Assembly: GCA_018829205.1 (NCBI GenBank)
Contig: JAHJUE010000011.1
Coordinates: forward strand, 62,001-126,000
Reading direction: 5' to 3'
Source: Bacteroidota bacterium
Lineage (GTDB): Bacteria > Bacteroidota > Ignavibacteria > Ignavibacteriales > Melioribacteraceae
Length of the DNA: 64,000 bases
The notes under the pieces are model-generated. The model was not told the origin of the DNA, searched no databases, and worked only from the letters and a program-made list of their open reading frames with translations. Within the stretch, counting starts at the first letter, position 1. Each line of letters begins with the position of its first letter. Positions 28,978 to 37,057 of the stretch are shown piece by piece. The translations under genes and the position numbers were made by a program.

Positions 28978-30104
28978 CAGCGTTCGAGCTCCCGTTCTTT
29001 CCATCTAAAATTTCCGAACAGCCCCATTAATCCCGACAATATTATATAAGGAATCTGCATAATTTCAGCTAATAAAAAAACATTATTAATAGATTTGTCG
29101 AACAATAAACTGATCCCTTTTTTAAGCACAAAATATTCAGAAGTAATTTTTACAAGCATAGTAAATAATAGTGTATATAAAAATATTTCGTTATAAAATA
29201 CTCCTAACAATATTTGCGCAATAATGGAAAGGTAAAATAAAAATATTAGAATCAATTTTATTATTAACAATTTATTTTTATAATATAAGCCTTTACTGGC
29301 CCAGCGTTTTCTTTGATTTAGAAATTCCTTTAATGAACTCATAGGAGCAGTTTTAACTACAGCCTTTCTATTCATGCAGAATTTTATATCATAATTAGTT
29401 TTTGAAGCTATCTTCTGCATTAATAATTCATCTTCGCCGGAAGATAAATTCATCAAGTCATCATAACCACCAACTTCATAAAATATATGTTTTCTGAAAG
29501 CCGAGTTTGCGCCGTTGCAGATTATTGGGGTTTTATTCCCTATAAGTCCGGCGCCAGTGATAATAAGTCCGGCAAATTCTAATTTTTGCAGTTTCCCGAA
29601 TAACGAATCGGAATTATAGAACTCTACCGGACCTGACACAAATGCAGTGTTGCCGCTAAAAGATGAAACAATTGATTTGAGCCATTCTTTACCATGTGTG
29701 CAATCCGCGTCTGTTGTGATAATTATTTCGCCTTTCGCATTTTCTATCCCGAATTTTACAGCAGCTTTTTTATGTCCTCTTTTGCCTTCGAAATTATTGA
29801 GGCTAAGTAAATGTACGTTTGCAGTTAGGATATTTTCATTCAGCAAATCAATCGATCTATCGCTGGAGCCATCATCAACAAAAATAATTTCATACTTGTT
29901 TTTATCATATTCCTGTTCTTCAATACTTTTAAGACATTTAATTATATTTTTCTCTTCATTTCTAAAGGGAATAATAACTGAAACAAATTTATCAACTATA
30001 TTTTCCTTGTTGGATATTTTATTGAGTCCCCGGTAAACGGAAAAAATAAAATATGAATAATGCAACATCAGCAGAATAAAGAAAACAATTAATAAATCAA
30101 TCAT
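28977..30104 (-). CDS. Membrane glycosyltransferase, family 2 (second copy)
   Basis: Same layout as the other GT2 in this operon: N-terminal helix, FVSVIIPFRNEEKNIIKCL, VDDGSSDRS, TTDADCTHGKEW, SSGEDELLM, NQRKRWASKG (QxxRW), then several C-terminal helices. The two proteins are homologous but well diverged. Its start overlaps the end of the LPG-synthase-TM-like gene by 8 bases and its stop overlaps the deacetylase start by one base. The presence of two such enzymes around a deacetylase suggests either a disaccharide or two successive transfers onto a lipid. Confidence 0.85.
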   Translation of the reverse strand: MIDLLIVFFILLMLHYSYFIFSVYRGLNKISNKENIVDKFVSVIIPFRNEEKNIIKCLKSIEEQEYDKNKYEIIFVDDGSSDRSIDLLNENILTANVHLLSLNNFEGKRGHKKAAVKFGIENAKGEIIITTDADCTHGKEWLKSIVSSFSGNTAFVSGPVEFYNSDSLFGKLQKLEFAGLIITGAGLIGNKTPIICNGANSAFRKHIFYEVGGYDDLMNLSSGEDELLMQKIASKTNYDIKFCMNRKAVVKTAPMSSLKEFLNQRKRWASKGLYYKNKLLIIKLILIFLFYLSIIAQILLGVFYNEIFLYTLLFTMLVKITSEYFVLKKGISLLFDKSINNVFLLAEIMQIPYIILSGLMGLFGNFRWKERELER

Positions 30105-31089
30105 ACTTTTTTGTAATTATTAGAAATAGTCCAACAATTGAAGGTAAAACCAGATTAATAAAAAATAATATTATAGCTGCGTTGAAACCCGCTGCGGCGG
30201 ATAATCCGACCAAGTTCATAAAAAATACCGTTGAACCTTCCCGGATACCCAATTCTGCTATTGTAACTTGAGGTATAATAGTCTGAGAGAATATGACAAG
30301 ATTACTTATCCATAAATAATTTAATAAATCGTATTGATGTAAAAATGCCGCAATCAGTAATGCCATTTGAGTTGTAAACGTTAAATAGTACAGAAATGTT
30401 ATAAAGGTCAGCTGCCATGTAATTTTTGATGATAGTTTTCCAAGCAGTTTAAATTTGGAAACATGATTTTTCAAGAATCTTATTTGTGATATTTTATCAA
30501 AAATAATATCGTTCCAAAATTTTTTATTGTTCACAATAATAAACAAGAAATAGAACAATATTATATAAATTATTAAAAGCGAAACAGTGATTAATATATT
30601 TACGGCATGAAAATAATGAACAAAAAGCAGAGCTGATAAACCACCTATAAAACTCACTACAATTAATGGGAAAAGTTTATCAATAAAAGTAGCAAGCGAT
30701 ATTTCAATTATCCCTACTGTTTTTATAGGAATTGCACGAGCAACAAATTCGCCGATTTTAAATGGCGTTACAATTCCTCCGCTGAACCCAATAAAAAGCG
30801 ATTTGGCAATTATTCCTTTATCAAATATGTTCAATGAATGGCGGCATATTATCTCCCATTTTTTGTATTGAAGAAATACATTTACACCGGTTAATAATAG
30901 AGCAGATAGAACAAAGATATAGTTTGCGGATCCAAGTGTTTCTATAATTTTTTTATAATCAATTATATTTATTAAATAAACTAATAATGAAGCAGTAATA
31001 ATTATTTTCAGCAAATTAAAAAATAATTTTTTATTTGCGAATCTTTTGCCTGTATTTAACTCAAATGCTTCCAAAATGTTATTCTTCAA
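30097..31089 (-). CDS. Lysylphosphatidylglycerol-synthase transmembrane-domain-like protein (HpnL/AglD-type)
   Basis: Integral membrane protein with about eight helices. LLSALLLTGVNVFLQYKKWEIICR and FIGFSGGIVTPFKIGEFVARA are hallmarks of the LPG-synthase TM (flippase-like) superfamily, as is TIAELGIREGSTVFFM in the second half. It lacks the cytoplasmic acyltransferase-like domain of MprF. Relatives include HpnL of hopanoid clusters and archaeal AglD. It may move or present a lipid-linked intermediate. The first codon appears to be TTG at 31087-31089, overlapping the radical SAM gene by 11 bases; another TTG lies five codons on. Confidence 0.8.
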   Translation of the reverse strand: MKNNILEAFELNTGKRFANKKLFFNLLKIIITASLLVYLINIIDYKKIIETLGSANYIFVLSALLLTGVNVFLQYKKWEIICRHSLNIFDKGIIAKSLFIGFSGGIVTPFKIGEFVARAIPIKTVGIIEISLATFIDKLFPLIVVSFIGGLSALLFVHYFHAVNILITVSLLIIYIILFYFLFIIVNNKKFWNDIIFDKISQIRFLKNHVSKFKLLGKLSSKITWQLTFITFLYYLTFTTQMALLIAAFLHQYDLLNYLWISNLVIFSQTIIPQVTIAELGIREGSTVFFMNLVGLSAAAGFNAAIILFFINLVLPSIVGLFLIITKKYD

Positions 31090-32089
31090 CTATATTTATT
31101 TTTAGTCCTTCGGTACAGTTAGTGCACATATCGATAGCTTTCCTGTTATTTAAAACCGCTCTTCTGAAATTATTATACTTCCCGCTTTGCCAAATCTCTG
31201 AAAAAGATTTACCATCTAAAACTCCGATTTCATATTTTGCATCTTTATCAAAACAACAAGGAACAATTTTACCGTCCCAGGTTACCACCGAAGTACGCCA
31301 CAATGCAAAACAATGGTTCCGTAATTCAGCCTTCATTTCAACTTTACCGTTTTCAATTGTATATCTTCTGTATTTTTCATCAGCCGGTAAAAACTTCAAA
31401 GCGTTTTCATAAGAAGAAACCTGCATTGTCTTTAGAACAACTTTATCAACTCCGACTTCTTTTCCATACTGAAATACTTTTTCAATTTGGTTTTCGTTCT
31501 GCTTCATAACAATAAACTGAAACTCAACAAATGGCTTTTTATATTTTCGCTCCTTTTTCATTTTCATAAACAAGCGTAGGCACGCGTCAGCTTCTTTGAA
31601 CGTACCTCCTACTCTATAATTCTGATATGAGTTCTCATCTAATCCGTCAATTGAAAATATTAATTTATCAGGAGAGTTATTTAATATTACATCTATTTTT
31701 TTCTCAGTAATTAATAAACCGTTTGTACTAATCGAAACATATATGTTTTTGGACTGAGCGTATTTTATCATCTCAGGAAGTTCTTTATTAATAAATGGTT
31801 CCCCTTGAAAAAATAATTGAATATAAAAACAATGCCCGTAAATTTGATCAATAACTTCCTTGAATTTTTCAAATTTCAAAAGTCCAAGCGGACGGGTCAA
31901 AGCACCTAACCCCGACGGGCATTCAGGGCATTCTAGGTTACAATGGTTTGTAGGTTCTATTGAAATAGTCAGCGGTTTCCCCCATACAACCGGCTTTCTA
32001 ATTAATCTAGAAATTTGAAATGAAGTAATTATTTTAAAAAGATTAATTATTCTTTCGATTGTGAAATACTTTAGATAATTTATTTCCAC
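31079..32089 (-). CDS. Radical SAM/SPASM domain protein
   Basis: Radical SAM core with CNLECPEC (residues 49-56 region), then FFQGEPFINKEL and VSISTNGLL and LIFSIDGLDENSYQNYRVGG. The SPASM C-terminus carries NHCFALW, GKIVPCCFDKD and DMCTNC, giving the ligands for an auxiliary Fe-S cluster. The start is a GTG at 32087-32089 with GAAAGAAG upstream. It is the first gene of the eight-gene operon and diverges from the B12 radical SAM gene at 32277. SPASM proteins often modify peptides, but no precursor peptide gene is apparent here, and related proteins occur in lipid and sugar clusters. Confidence 0.85.
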   Translation of the reverse strand: MEINYLKYFTIERIINLFKIITSFQISRLIRKPVVWGKPLTISIEPTNHCNLECPECPSGLGALTRPLGLLKFEKFKEVIDQIYGHCFYIQLFFQGEPFINKELPEMIKYAQSKNIYVSISTNGLLITEKKIDVILNNSPDKLIFSIDGLDENSYQNYRVGGTFKEADACLRLFMKMKKERKYKKPFVEFQFIVMKQNENQIEKVFQYGKEVGVDKVVLKTMQVSSYENALKFLPADEKYRRYTIENGKVEMKAELRNHCFALWRTSVVTWDGKIVPCCFDKDAKYEIGVLDGKSFSEIWQSGKYNNFRRAVLNNRKAIDMCTNCTEGLKINIVEE

Positions 32090-32276
32090 TGTTCTTCTTT
32101 CTTTTATAGAATAGGTAATTAAAATACAGATATTTTTCAGTCAAATATTACGGTTAATTTAACAATCTATCTGCTAAAATGATAATCAAGAAAATGAGAA
32201 TTCTGCTTCAAAATAGTTAAGTTTATTTTCTCATTTTTTAAAAGTACATTATGTGTTATTAACAATAATTTTTGTA

Positions 32277-33788
32277 ATGAATATACTACTTTTATACCCG
32301 AAAATGACGGACACATTCTGGTCGATGAACCACCTGCTGAAAGTGGTAGGGAAAAAAGGAAGCTACCCTCCGCTCGGTTTGTTAACAGTTGCTTCTTTAC
32401 TTCCAAAAGACTGGAATAAAAAATTAATCGATTTAAATACAGAAAAACTTAATGATGAAGAAATTCATTGGGCTGATTATGTATTTATAAGCGCGATGAA
32501 TGTTCAGTCTGTTTCCGCCCGAGAAGTTATTAAACGATGTAAATCGTGCGGAGTAAATATTGTATGCGGCGGAACTCTTTTTACTCATGAGTATGAATCA
32601 TTTCCGCAAGTAGATCATTTTGTATTGAACGAAGCAGAAATCACTCTTCCGCTTTTTCTGAAAGATCTTGAAAAAAACAATCTTAAAAGAATTTATAAAA
32701 CTGAAATGTTTGCGAATGTTGCTGAGTCCCCGCTGCCGCAATGGGATTTAATTAATATTAAAAATTACGAATACTCAATTGTTCAGTACTCGCGCGGCTG
32801 TCCGTATTTATGCGACTTCTGCGATGTTACCGCATTATTCGGAAGGATTCCGCGTGTAAAATCTCCCGCCCAAATTATTAATGAACTTAATGAAATTTTA
32901 AAAGCCGGCCATTCGGATATGATTTTGTTCGCGGATGATAATTTAATCGGCAACAAAAATGTTTTGAAAAGTGAACTGCTTCCGGCATTAATTGAATGGC
33001 GGTCGCAAAATGAATTCGCTCCCGGTTTTGCAACTCAGGTAACAATTAACCTTGCCGATGATGATGAGCTTATGCGGCTTATGCTTGAAGCGGGATTCAG
33101 ACATATCTTTATAGGCATTGAAACTCCGGAAGAAGAAAGTTTATTAGCGAGCAGAAAAAAACAGAACGCAAAAAGAAAACTTCTTCAAAATATAAAACAC
33201 CTTCAGACATCAGGTTTTATTGTAACCGGCGGTTTTATTGTGGGATTTGATACCGACACGCCTTCGATATTTGATAACCAAATTAAGTTTATTTCCGAAA
33301 GCAATATTGTTATTGCAACAATAAATTTATTAAAAGCTCCGCCTGGGACTGAACTTCATGAACGAATGAAAAAAGAAAACAGGTTAATTGATAAATTTGA
33401 TTTTGATGAGAATATGTCAAACATACGTTTTAAAATAGACAGAGAAATAATAAATGAAGGTTACAAAAGTGTTTTAAATAATGTTTACTCGCCGGAAAAA
33501 GTTTACAAACGCGCTATAAATTTTCTTAAATATTACAACGGCGCTAAAGTTGCTAATCCTATTAAACGGAAAATTAAATTTAGTGATTATATAACTTTAC
33601 TAAGAATTATTATATATGTAGGCATACTCGGGAACTGCCGTATACATTTCTGGAAATTAATTATTTGGACGTTAAAGAAATACCCGGCAAAACTTGATTA
33701 TGCCTTTCTTTTTGTTTTATTGATGTTTCAATTTAATAAAATGTTTGAAAGATACCTGAGCCTAAATCATAAAATTCCGGAAAATTAA
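32277..33788 (+). CDS. B12-binding radical SAM protein (HpnP/DUF4070-type)
   Basis: N-terminal cobalamin-binding-like domain starting MNILLLYPKMTDTFWSMNH and SYPPLGLLTVASLLP, followed by a radical SAM core with CPYLCDFC (near residue 180), LFADDNLIGNK and HIFIGIETPEEESL, and a C-terminal region like DUF4070. This order matches the subfamily containing the hopanoid C-2 methylase HpnP as I remember it, but several unrelated members exist. The classic DxHxxG cobalamin motif is not obvious, as in HpnP. I start at the ATG at 32277 rather than the GTG at 32253. It diverges from the operon that begins with radical SAM/SPASM. Confidence 0.82.
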   Translation: MNILLLYPKMTDTFWSMNHLLKVVGKKGSYPPLGLLTVASLLPKDWNKKLIDLNTEKLNDEEIHWADYVFISAMNVQSVSAREVIKRCKSCGVNIVCGGTLFTHEYESFPQVDHFVLNEAEITLPLFLKDLEKNNLKRIYKTEMFANVAESPLPQWDLINIKNYEYSIVQYSRGCPYLCDFCDVTALFGRIPRVKSPAQIINELNEILKAGHSDMILFADDNLIGNKNVLKSELLPALIEWRSQNEFAPGFATQVTINLADDDELMRLMLEAGFRHIFIGIETPEEESLLASRKKQNAKRKLLQNIKHLQTSGFIVTGGFIVGFDTDTPSIFDNQIKFISESNIVIATINLLKAPPGTELHERMKKENRLIDKFDFDENMSNIRFKIDREIINEGYKSVLNNVYSPEKVYKRAINFLKYYNGAKVANPIKRKIKFSDYITLLRIIIYVGILGNCRIHFWKLIIWTLKKYPAKLDYAFLFVLLMFQFNKMFERYLSLNHKIPEN

Positions 33789-33791
33789 AAC

Positions 33792-34265
33792 TTGGAACTA
33801 ATAATCTTTCTATCGGCAATTATATTCTGGATAATTTATTATGTTTTTGAAGGTTTGCACGATACTGCATTCATAAAAGAACGGGACATAATAAAAGAAA
33901 AAGTAAAAGAGGAAAATTATAAAAGCATAGACAACCGTGTGAAATATTATGAGAAGCTTTGGCACAGATTCGATAGTTTTGAAAAATCTCTTGTTAAGAT
34001 TGTATTTTCAATTTTAGTTTATTTGATTACCGACAATATATTGTTTTCATTTCAGCTTCTTTGTCTTGCGCTTACTATAAGAATTATTATGCACGACTTA
34101 GTAGTCGCAATTGGATTAGGCAAAGGAATAAATCATATCGGCCCTTCTCAAGATATTTGGTGGGATTCATTTTTAAGAAAAATGAATTCGGCCGGAATAA
34201 ATCAATATTTTATAAAAGCTGTTCCGTTAATCACTATTTTATTATGGGTAATTTACACTTTGTGA
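33792..34265 (+). CDS. Small membrane protein of unknown function
   Basis: 157 aa with a hydrophobic N-terminal helix (IIFLSAIIFWIIYYVFEGLHD), a polar charged middle, two hydrophobic segments (LVKIVFSILVYLI and ILFSFQLLCLALTIRIIMHD) and a C-terminal helix. A GPSQDIWWDSFLRKM stretch is distinctive. I do not recognise the family. It begins with TTG at 33792, three bases after the stop of the B12 radical SAM gene, so the two are probably co-transcribed. It may be a membrane partner or accessory of that enzyme; this is inference from position only. Confidence 0.6.
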   Translation: MELIIFLSAIIFWIIYYVFEGLHDTAFIKERDIIKEKVKEENYKSIDNRVKYYEKLWHRFDSFEKSLVKIVFSILVYLITDNILFSFQLLCLALTIRIIMHDLVVAIGLGKGINHIGPSQDIWWDSFLRKMNSAGINQYFIKAVPLITILLWVIYTL

Positions 34266-34340
34266 GTTTATAAACCTTTTTTATTTAAAGGTTAGAAATT
34301 GTCGAGTATTTTACAAAATAAAACTTAATCTTAATTTTAC

Positions 34341-34370
34341 TTTAGTTTCAAAAGATAATTTGTATTTTTG
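34341..34370 (+). promoter_or_regulatory. Bacteroidota-type promoter upstream of bshC
   Basis: TATTTTTG at 34363-34370 matches the -7 consensus TAnnTTTG, with TTTAG at 34341-34345 as a weak -33 (TTTG-like) element 17 bases upstream. The bshC start follows 26 bases downstream after a GAGGGG ribosome-binding site. Pattern match only. Confidence 0.4.
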
Positions 34371-34396
34371 CAGTTAGAATATTTCGAGGGGAAATA

Positions 34397-36022
34397 ATGT
34401 TTATAAACTTTTCAGACCTGCCCGCGCATCAAAATATATTTTTAGATTATTTATACGAATTTGAAAAAGTAGAAAAATACTTCAATAAAAATTTCCGAGA
34501 TGTTGACGAATACCCCGTTTTTTTAAGTGAGCTTGCAAATTACAACAGACCTCACAGAGATGCCGTAATTAATATTATTAAAAAACAGTATCAAAATTTA
34601 AATGCTTCAAAACAGACAGAGGTTAACCTAGAACTGCTAGCTTCAAAAAAAACATTGGCAGTTGTAACCGGTCAGCAGCTTGGAATTTTCGGCGGACCAA
34701 TGTATACTTTTTATAAAACCATAACCGCTATTAAACTTTGCAGATCACTAAAAGAAAAATTTGAAGGATATAATTTTGTCCCCGTATTCTGGCTTGAAGG
34801 AGACGATCACGATCTTGATGAAGTTAGCAGTCTAAATATCATTGATAAATCAAATGAGCTGAAGGTTCTGAAATACGGAGATGCTCTTGAGGAAGGAACC
34901 AATAAAGGAAGCGTAGGCCATATAAAACTTACCGAAGATATTAGGAAATTCATTAAAGAATTTAATGATGAAACAAGAGATTCCGATTTTAAGGAAGATT
35001 TAATGAATAGACTTAACTCTTCTTATAAAGAAGGTGTTACTTTTAACGCGGCATTTAAAAACCTTATTTTCGATATTTTTGATGAATACGGATTGATAAT
35101 TTTTAATCCCCAAGAGATTGAAATTAAAAGAATTCTAAAAGACATATTTAAAAATGAACTTGAAAACTTCCGCGAGCATACCGATGTTTTAGTTGAAAAA
35201 AGCGCGGAACTTGAGGAAGAATATCATGCTCAAGTTAAAGTAAAACCAATAAATTTATTTGCATCCGAAAAAGACGGAAGATTTTTAATTGAACCTGTCG
35301 ACGAAAATTACAGGCTTAAAGGAAAAAGAAAAACCTTAACAAAAGATGAATTATTTGAATGGCTTGAAAGAGCCCCGGAAGATTTTAGTCCGAATGTACT
35401 TCTACGTCCAATTTGCCAGGACTACCTGCTTCCAACCGCATTTTATATTGCAGGTCCGGGAGAGATAAGTTACTTCGCTCAAGTGACACCGTTATATGGA
35501 TTTTTTAATATCCCGCAGCCTTATATTTATCCAAGAGGATCGGCAACAATTGTTGAAAAGAACATAACAAATGTATTGGAAAAATATAATCTGAAATACA
35601 CAGATTTATTTTTTGATGAAAAGGAATTAATTGAAAAAGTTATAGGTTCTTTATCAGAAGCAAAAATTGACGACGACATTTTAGAAGCTAAAAATTTAAT
35701 TGAAGAAAAAATAATTAAGATTAGAGAAAACTTTCTGCAAATTGATCAAACACTCGGAGACGTAACCGATAAATCTCTTGAAAGAATAAACCAGACTCTG
35801 GACCAATTAATGCAGAAGGCGAAAAAAGCAGAAGAAAGAAATCATGAAACTGCTATAAGACAAGTAACTAAAGCGCGTAATTTATTTTACCCTAATAATA
35901 ATCTTCAAGAACGTGAATTAAATTTCACATATATAGTTAATAAATACGGAATTGAAATGCTGAAATGGATTCTTGAAGAATTGGCTGTAAATAAGTTTGA
36001 ACACCAGATAATTGAATTATAA
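34397..36022 (+). CDS. bshC: Bacillithiol biosynthesis cysteine-adding enzyme BshC
   Basis: Adds cysteine to glucosaminyl-malate in the last step of bacillithiol synthesis. AVVTGQQLGIFGGPMYTFYKTITAIKL (near residues 95-121) and PVFWLEGDDHDLDEV (near 133-147) are the nucleotide-binding-like signatures of BshC. A long coiled-coil insertion lies in the C-terminal third, as usual. Length 541 aa is normal. The ATG at 34397 has a clear GAGGGG at the right distance. BshA and BshB genes are not in the window. A cysteine-synthase-like gene lies about 8 kb downstream, but there is no operon link. Confidence 0.93.
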   Translation: MFINFSDLPAHQNIFLDYLYEFEKVEKYFNKNFRDVDEYPVFLSELANYNRPHRDAVINIIKKQYQNLNASKQTEVNLELLASKKTLAVVTGQQLGIFGGPMYTFYKTITAIKLCRSLKEKFEGYNFVPVFWLEGDDHDLDEVSSLNIIDKSNELKVLKYGDALEEGTNKGSVGHIKLTEDIRKFIKEFNDETRDSDFKEDLMNRLNSSYKEGVTFNAAFKNLIFDIFDEYGLIIFNPQEIEIKRILKDIFKNELENFREHTDVLVEKSAELEEEYHAQVKVKPINLFASEKDGRFLIEPVDENYRLKGKRKTLTKDELFEWLERAPEDFSPNVLLRPICQDYLLPTAFYIAGPGEISYFAQVTPLYGFFNIPQPYIYPRGSATIVEKNITNVLEKYNLKYTDLFFDEKELIEKVIGSLSEAKIDDDILEAKNLIEEKIIKIRENFLQIDQTLGDVTDKSLERINQTLDQLMQKAKKAEERNHETAIRQVTKARNLFYPNNNLQERELNFTYIVNKYGIEMLKWILEELAVNKFEHQIIEL

Positions 36023-36059
36023 AAATATCAACTATCTCAAAAGTAATTTTATTTTGTTT

Positions 36060-36127
36060 CCTAGTGCCTTTGTGGCAAAAAAATGATTACCAATCAAATG
36101 CCACAAAGTCACCAAGGATCACAAAGC
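36060..36127. repeat. Imperfect palindromic intergenic repeat, copy 2
   Basis: Left arm CCTAGTGCCTTTGTGGC (36060-36076) and right arm 36100-36127 (GCCACAAAGTCACCAAGGATCACAAAG core) are related as an imperfect inverted repeat around a 23-base A/T-rich spacer. It lies between the convergent bshC and crotonase-like genes and may end transcription from both sides. It shares its arm sequence with the copies at 21591 and 58823. Confidence 0.8.
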
Positions 36128-36248
36128 GTTCTTGAAACAGTTATTTTTTTTACGCTTATATAAGTTATTGTTCTCGAAAAAAATCTTTCAATACAGAATA
36201 TTCATTTAAAAAAATAAATACCGACACACGGTTAAAAATTAATTTTCT

Positions 36249-37022
36249 TTAGCTAAACAGGTAATTTGATTCAATATCAAAATACTTATTGATTTCTTTT
36301 CTATAATAATAAGATAATTGCTTTGTCACCTTTACAAAATGAAGATTTAATTTGCAGATATTTTTAACCTCATTTAAGCTGTTTTCATAAAATTCATTTA
36401 CCGGCAAAACTGCATTTACAATATTCATTTGCAGAGCCTCTTCTGATGTAATTTTTCCACCTCTCAGCAAATATTCAATTGATTTTGTTTGACCTATATA
36501 ATGCGGCAGAAAAAAAGGAAGTCCTCCGCTTGGATGCAGCGAGTATTTGCTGTGTGTTAATAAAAAGGTTGTCTGTGAATCAATATAGCGGAAATCTGAG
36601 GCCAGCGACAATCCGAAGAAAGGAGTTACAATTTCACCCTGCATCGCGCTTACAAATATTTTATTAAAATTAATAATCTTACGAATAAAATTCATAAGCA
36701 TATTTATTTCAATTGCGCGTATTTCTGATTTGGCAAATTTCTTTATTTCTTCGGGATGTTCGTGGTTTATTTCCTTGCCTGAGGCATCGGACAAAAATTT
36801 AACATAATTTTTTTCACCGTAACATTCACTTTCGGAAATTGACAATACGCCTTTTACCTTTGATTGTTCTACAAGGTCGAACCATGCAAGCATCTCGGTG
36901 TCAAAATCAATATTTAAAAGATGGTCGAAAATATTGCATGATAATTTTAACACCGCAATGTCGTCAACAACTGTGCAGGACAATCCTTTATTTTCAAATT
37001 CTACAGATTTTATCTTATTCAT
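36249..37022 (-). CDS. Crotonase-fold protein, possibly lacking catalytic glutamates
   Basis: Enoyl-CoA hydratase/isomerase superfamily, recognisable from IFVSAMQGEIVTPFFGLSLASDFRYIDSQTTFLLTHSKYSLHPSGGLPFFLPHYIGQTKSIEYLLRGGKITSEEAL-type order in the middle. The two glutamates of true hydratases seem replaced: GLSLASDFR lacks the usual E in the first loop, and SLHPSGGLPFFL has S where the second usually lies. Oxyanion-hole residues are plausible but unproven. A strong GGAGGAG site precedes the ATG. It follows the RND gene by 36 bases on the same strand, so it may be the distal gene of that operon. Confidence 0.75.
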   Translation of the reverse strand: MNKIKSVEFENKGLSCTVVDDIAVLKLSCNIFDHLLNIDFDTEMLAWFDLVEQSKVKGVLSISESECYGEKNYVKFLSDASGKEINHEHPEEIKKFAKSEIRAIEINMLMNFIRKIINFNKIFVSAMQGEIVTPFFGLSLASDFRYIDSQTTFLLTHSKYSLHPSGGLPFFLPHYIGQTKSIEYLLRGGKITSEEALQMNIVNAVLPVNEFYENSLNEVKNICKLNLHFVKVTKQLSYYYRKEINKYFDIESNYLFS

Positions 37023-37057
37023 AACTCCTCCACAATTAAAATGTTTTTAGATATTAA

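Noticed and set aside
31079-32089. Peptide-maturase reading of the radical SAM/SPASM gene
   Set aside because: I found no short precursor-peptide gene with a ribosome-binding site next to it; the context is GT2, deacetylase and flippase-like genes.
32277-33788. Firm assignment as hopanoid C-2 methylase HpnP
   Set aside because: The layout fits, but the family includes other enzymes and there is no squalene-hopene cyclase in the window.
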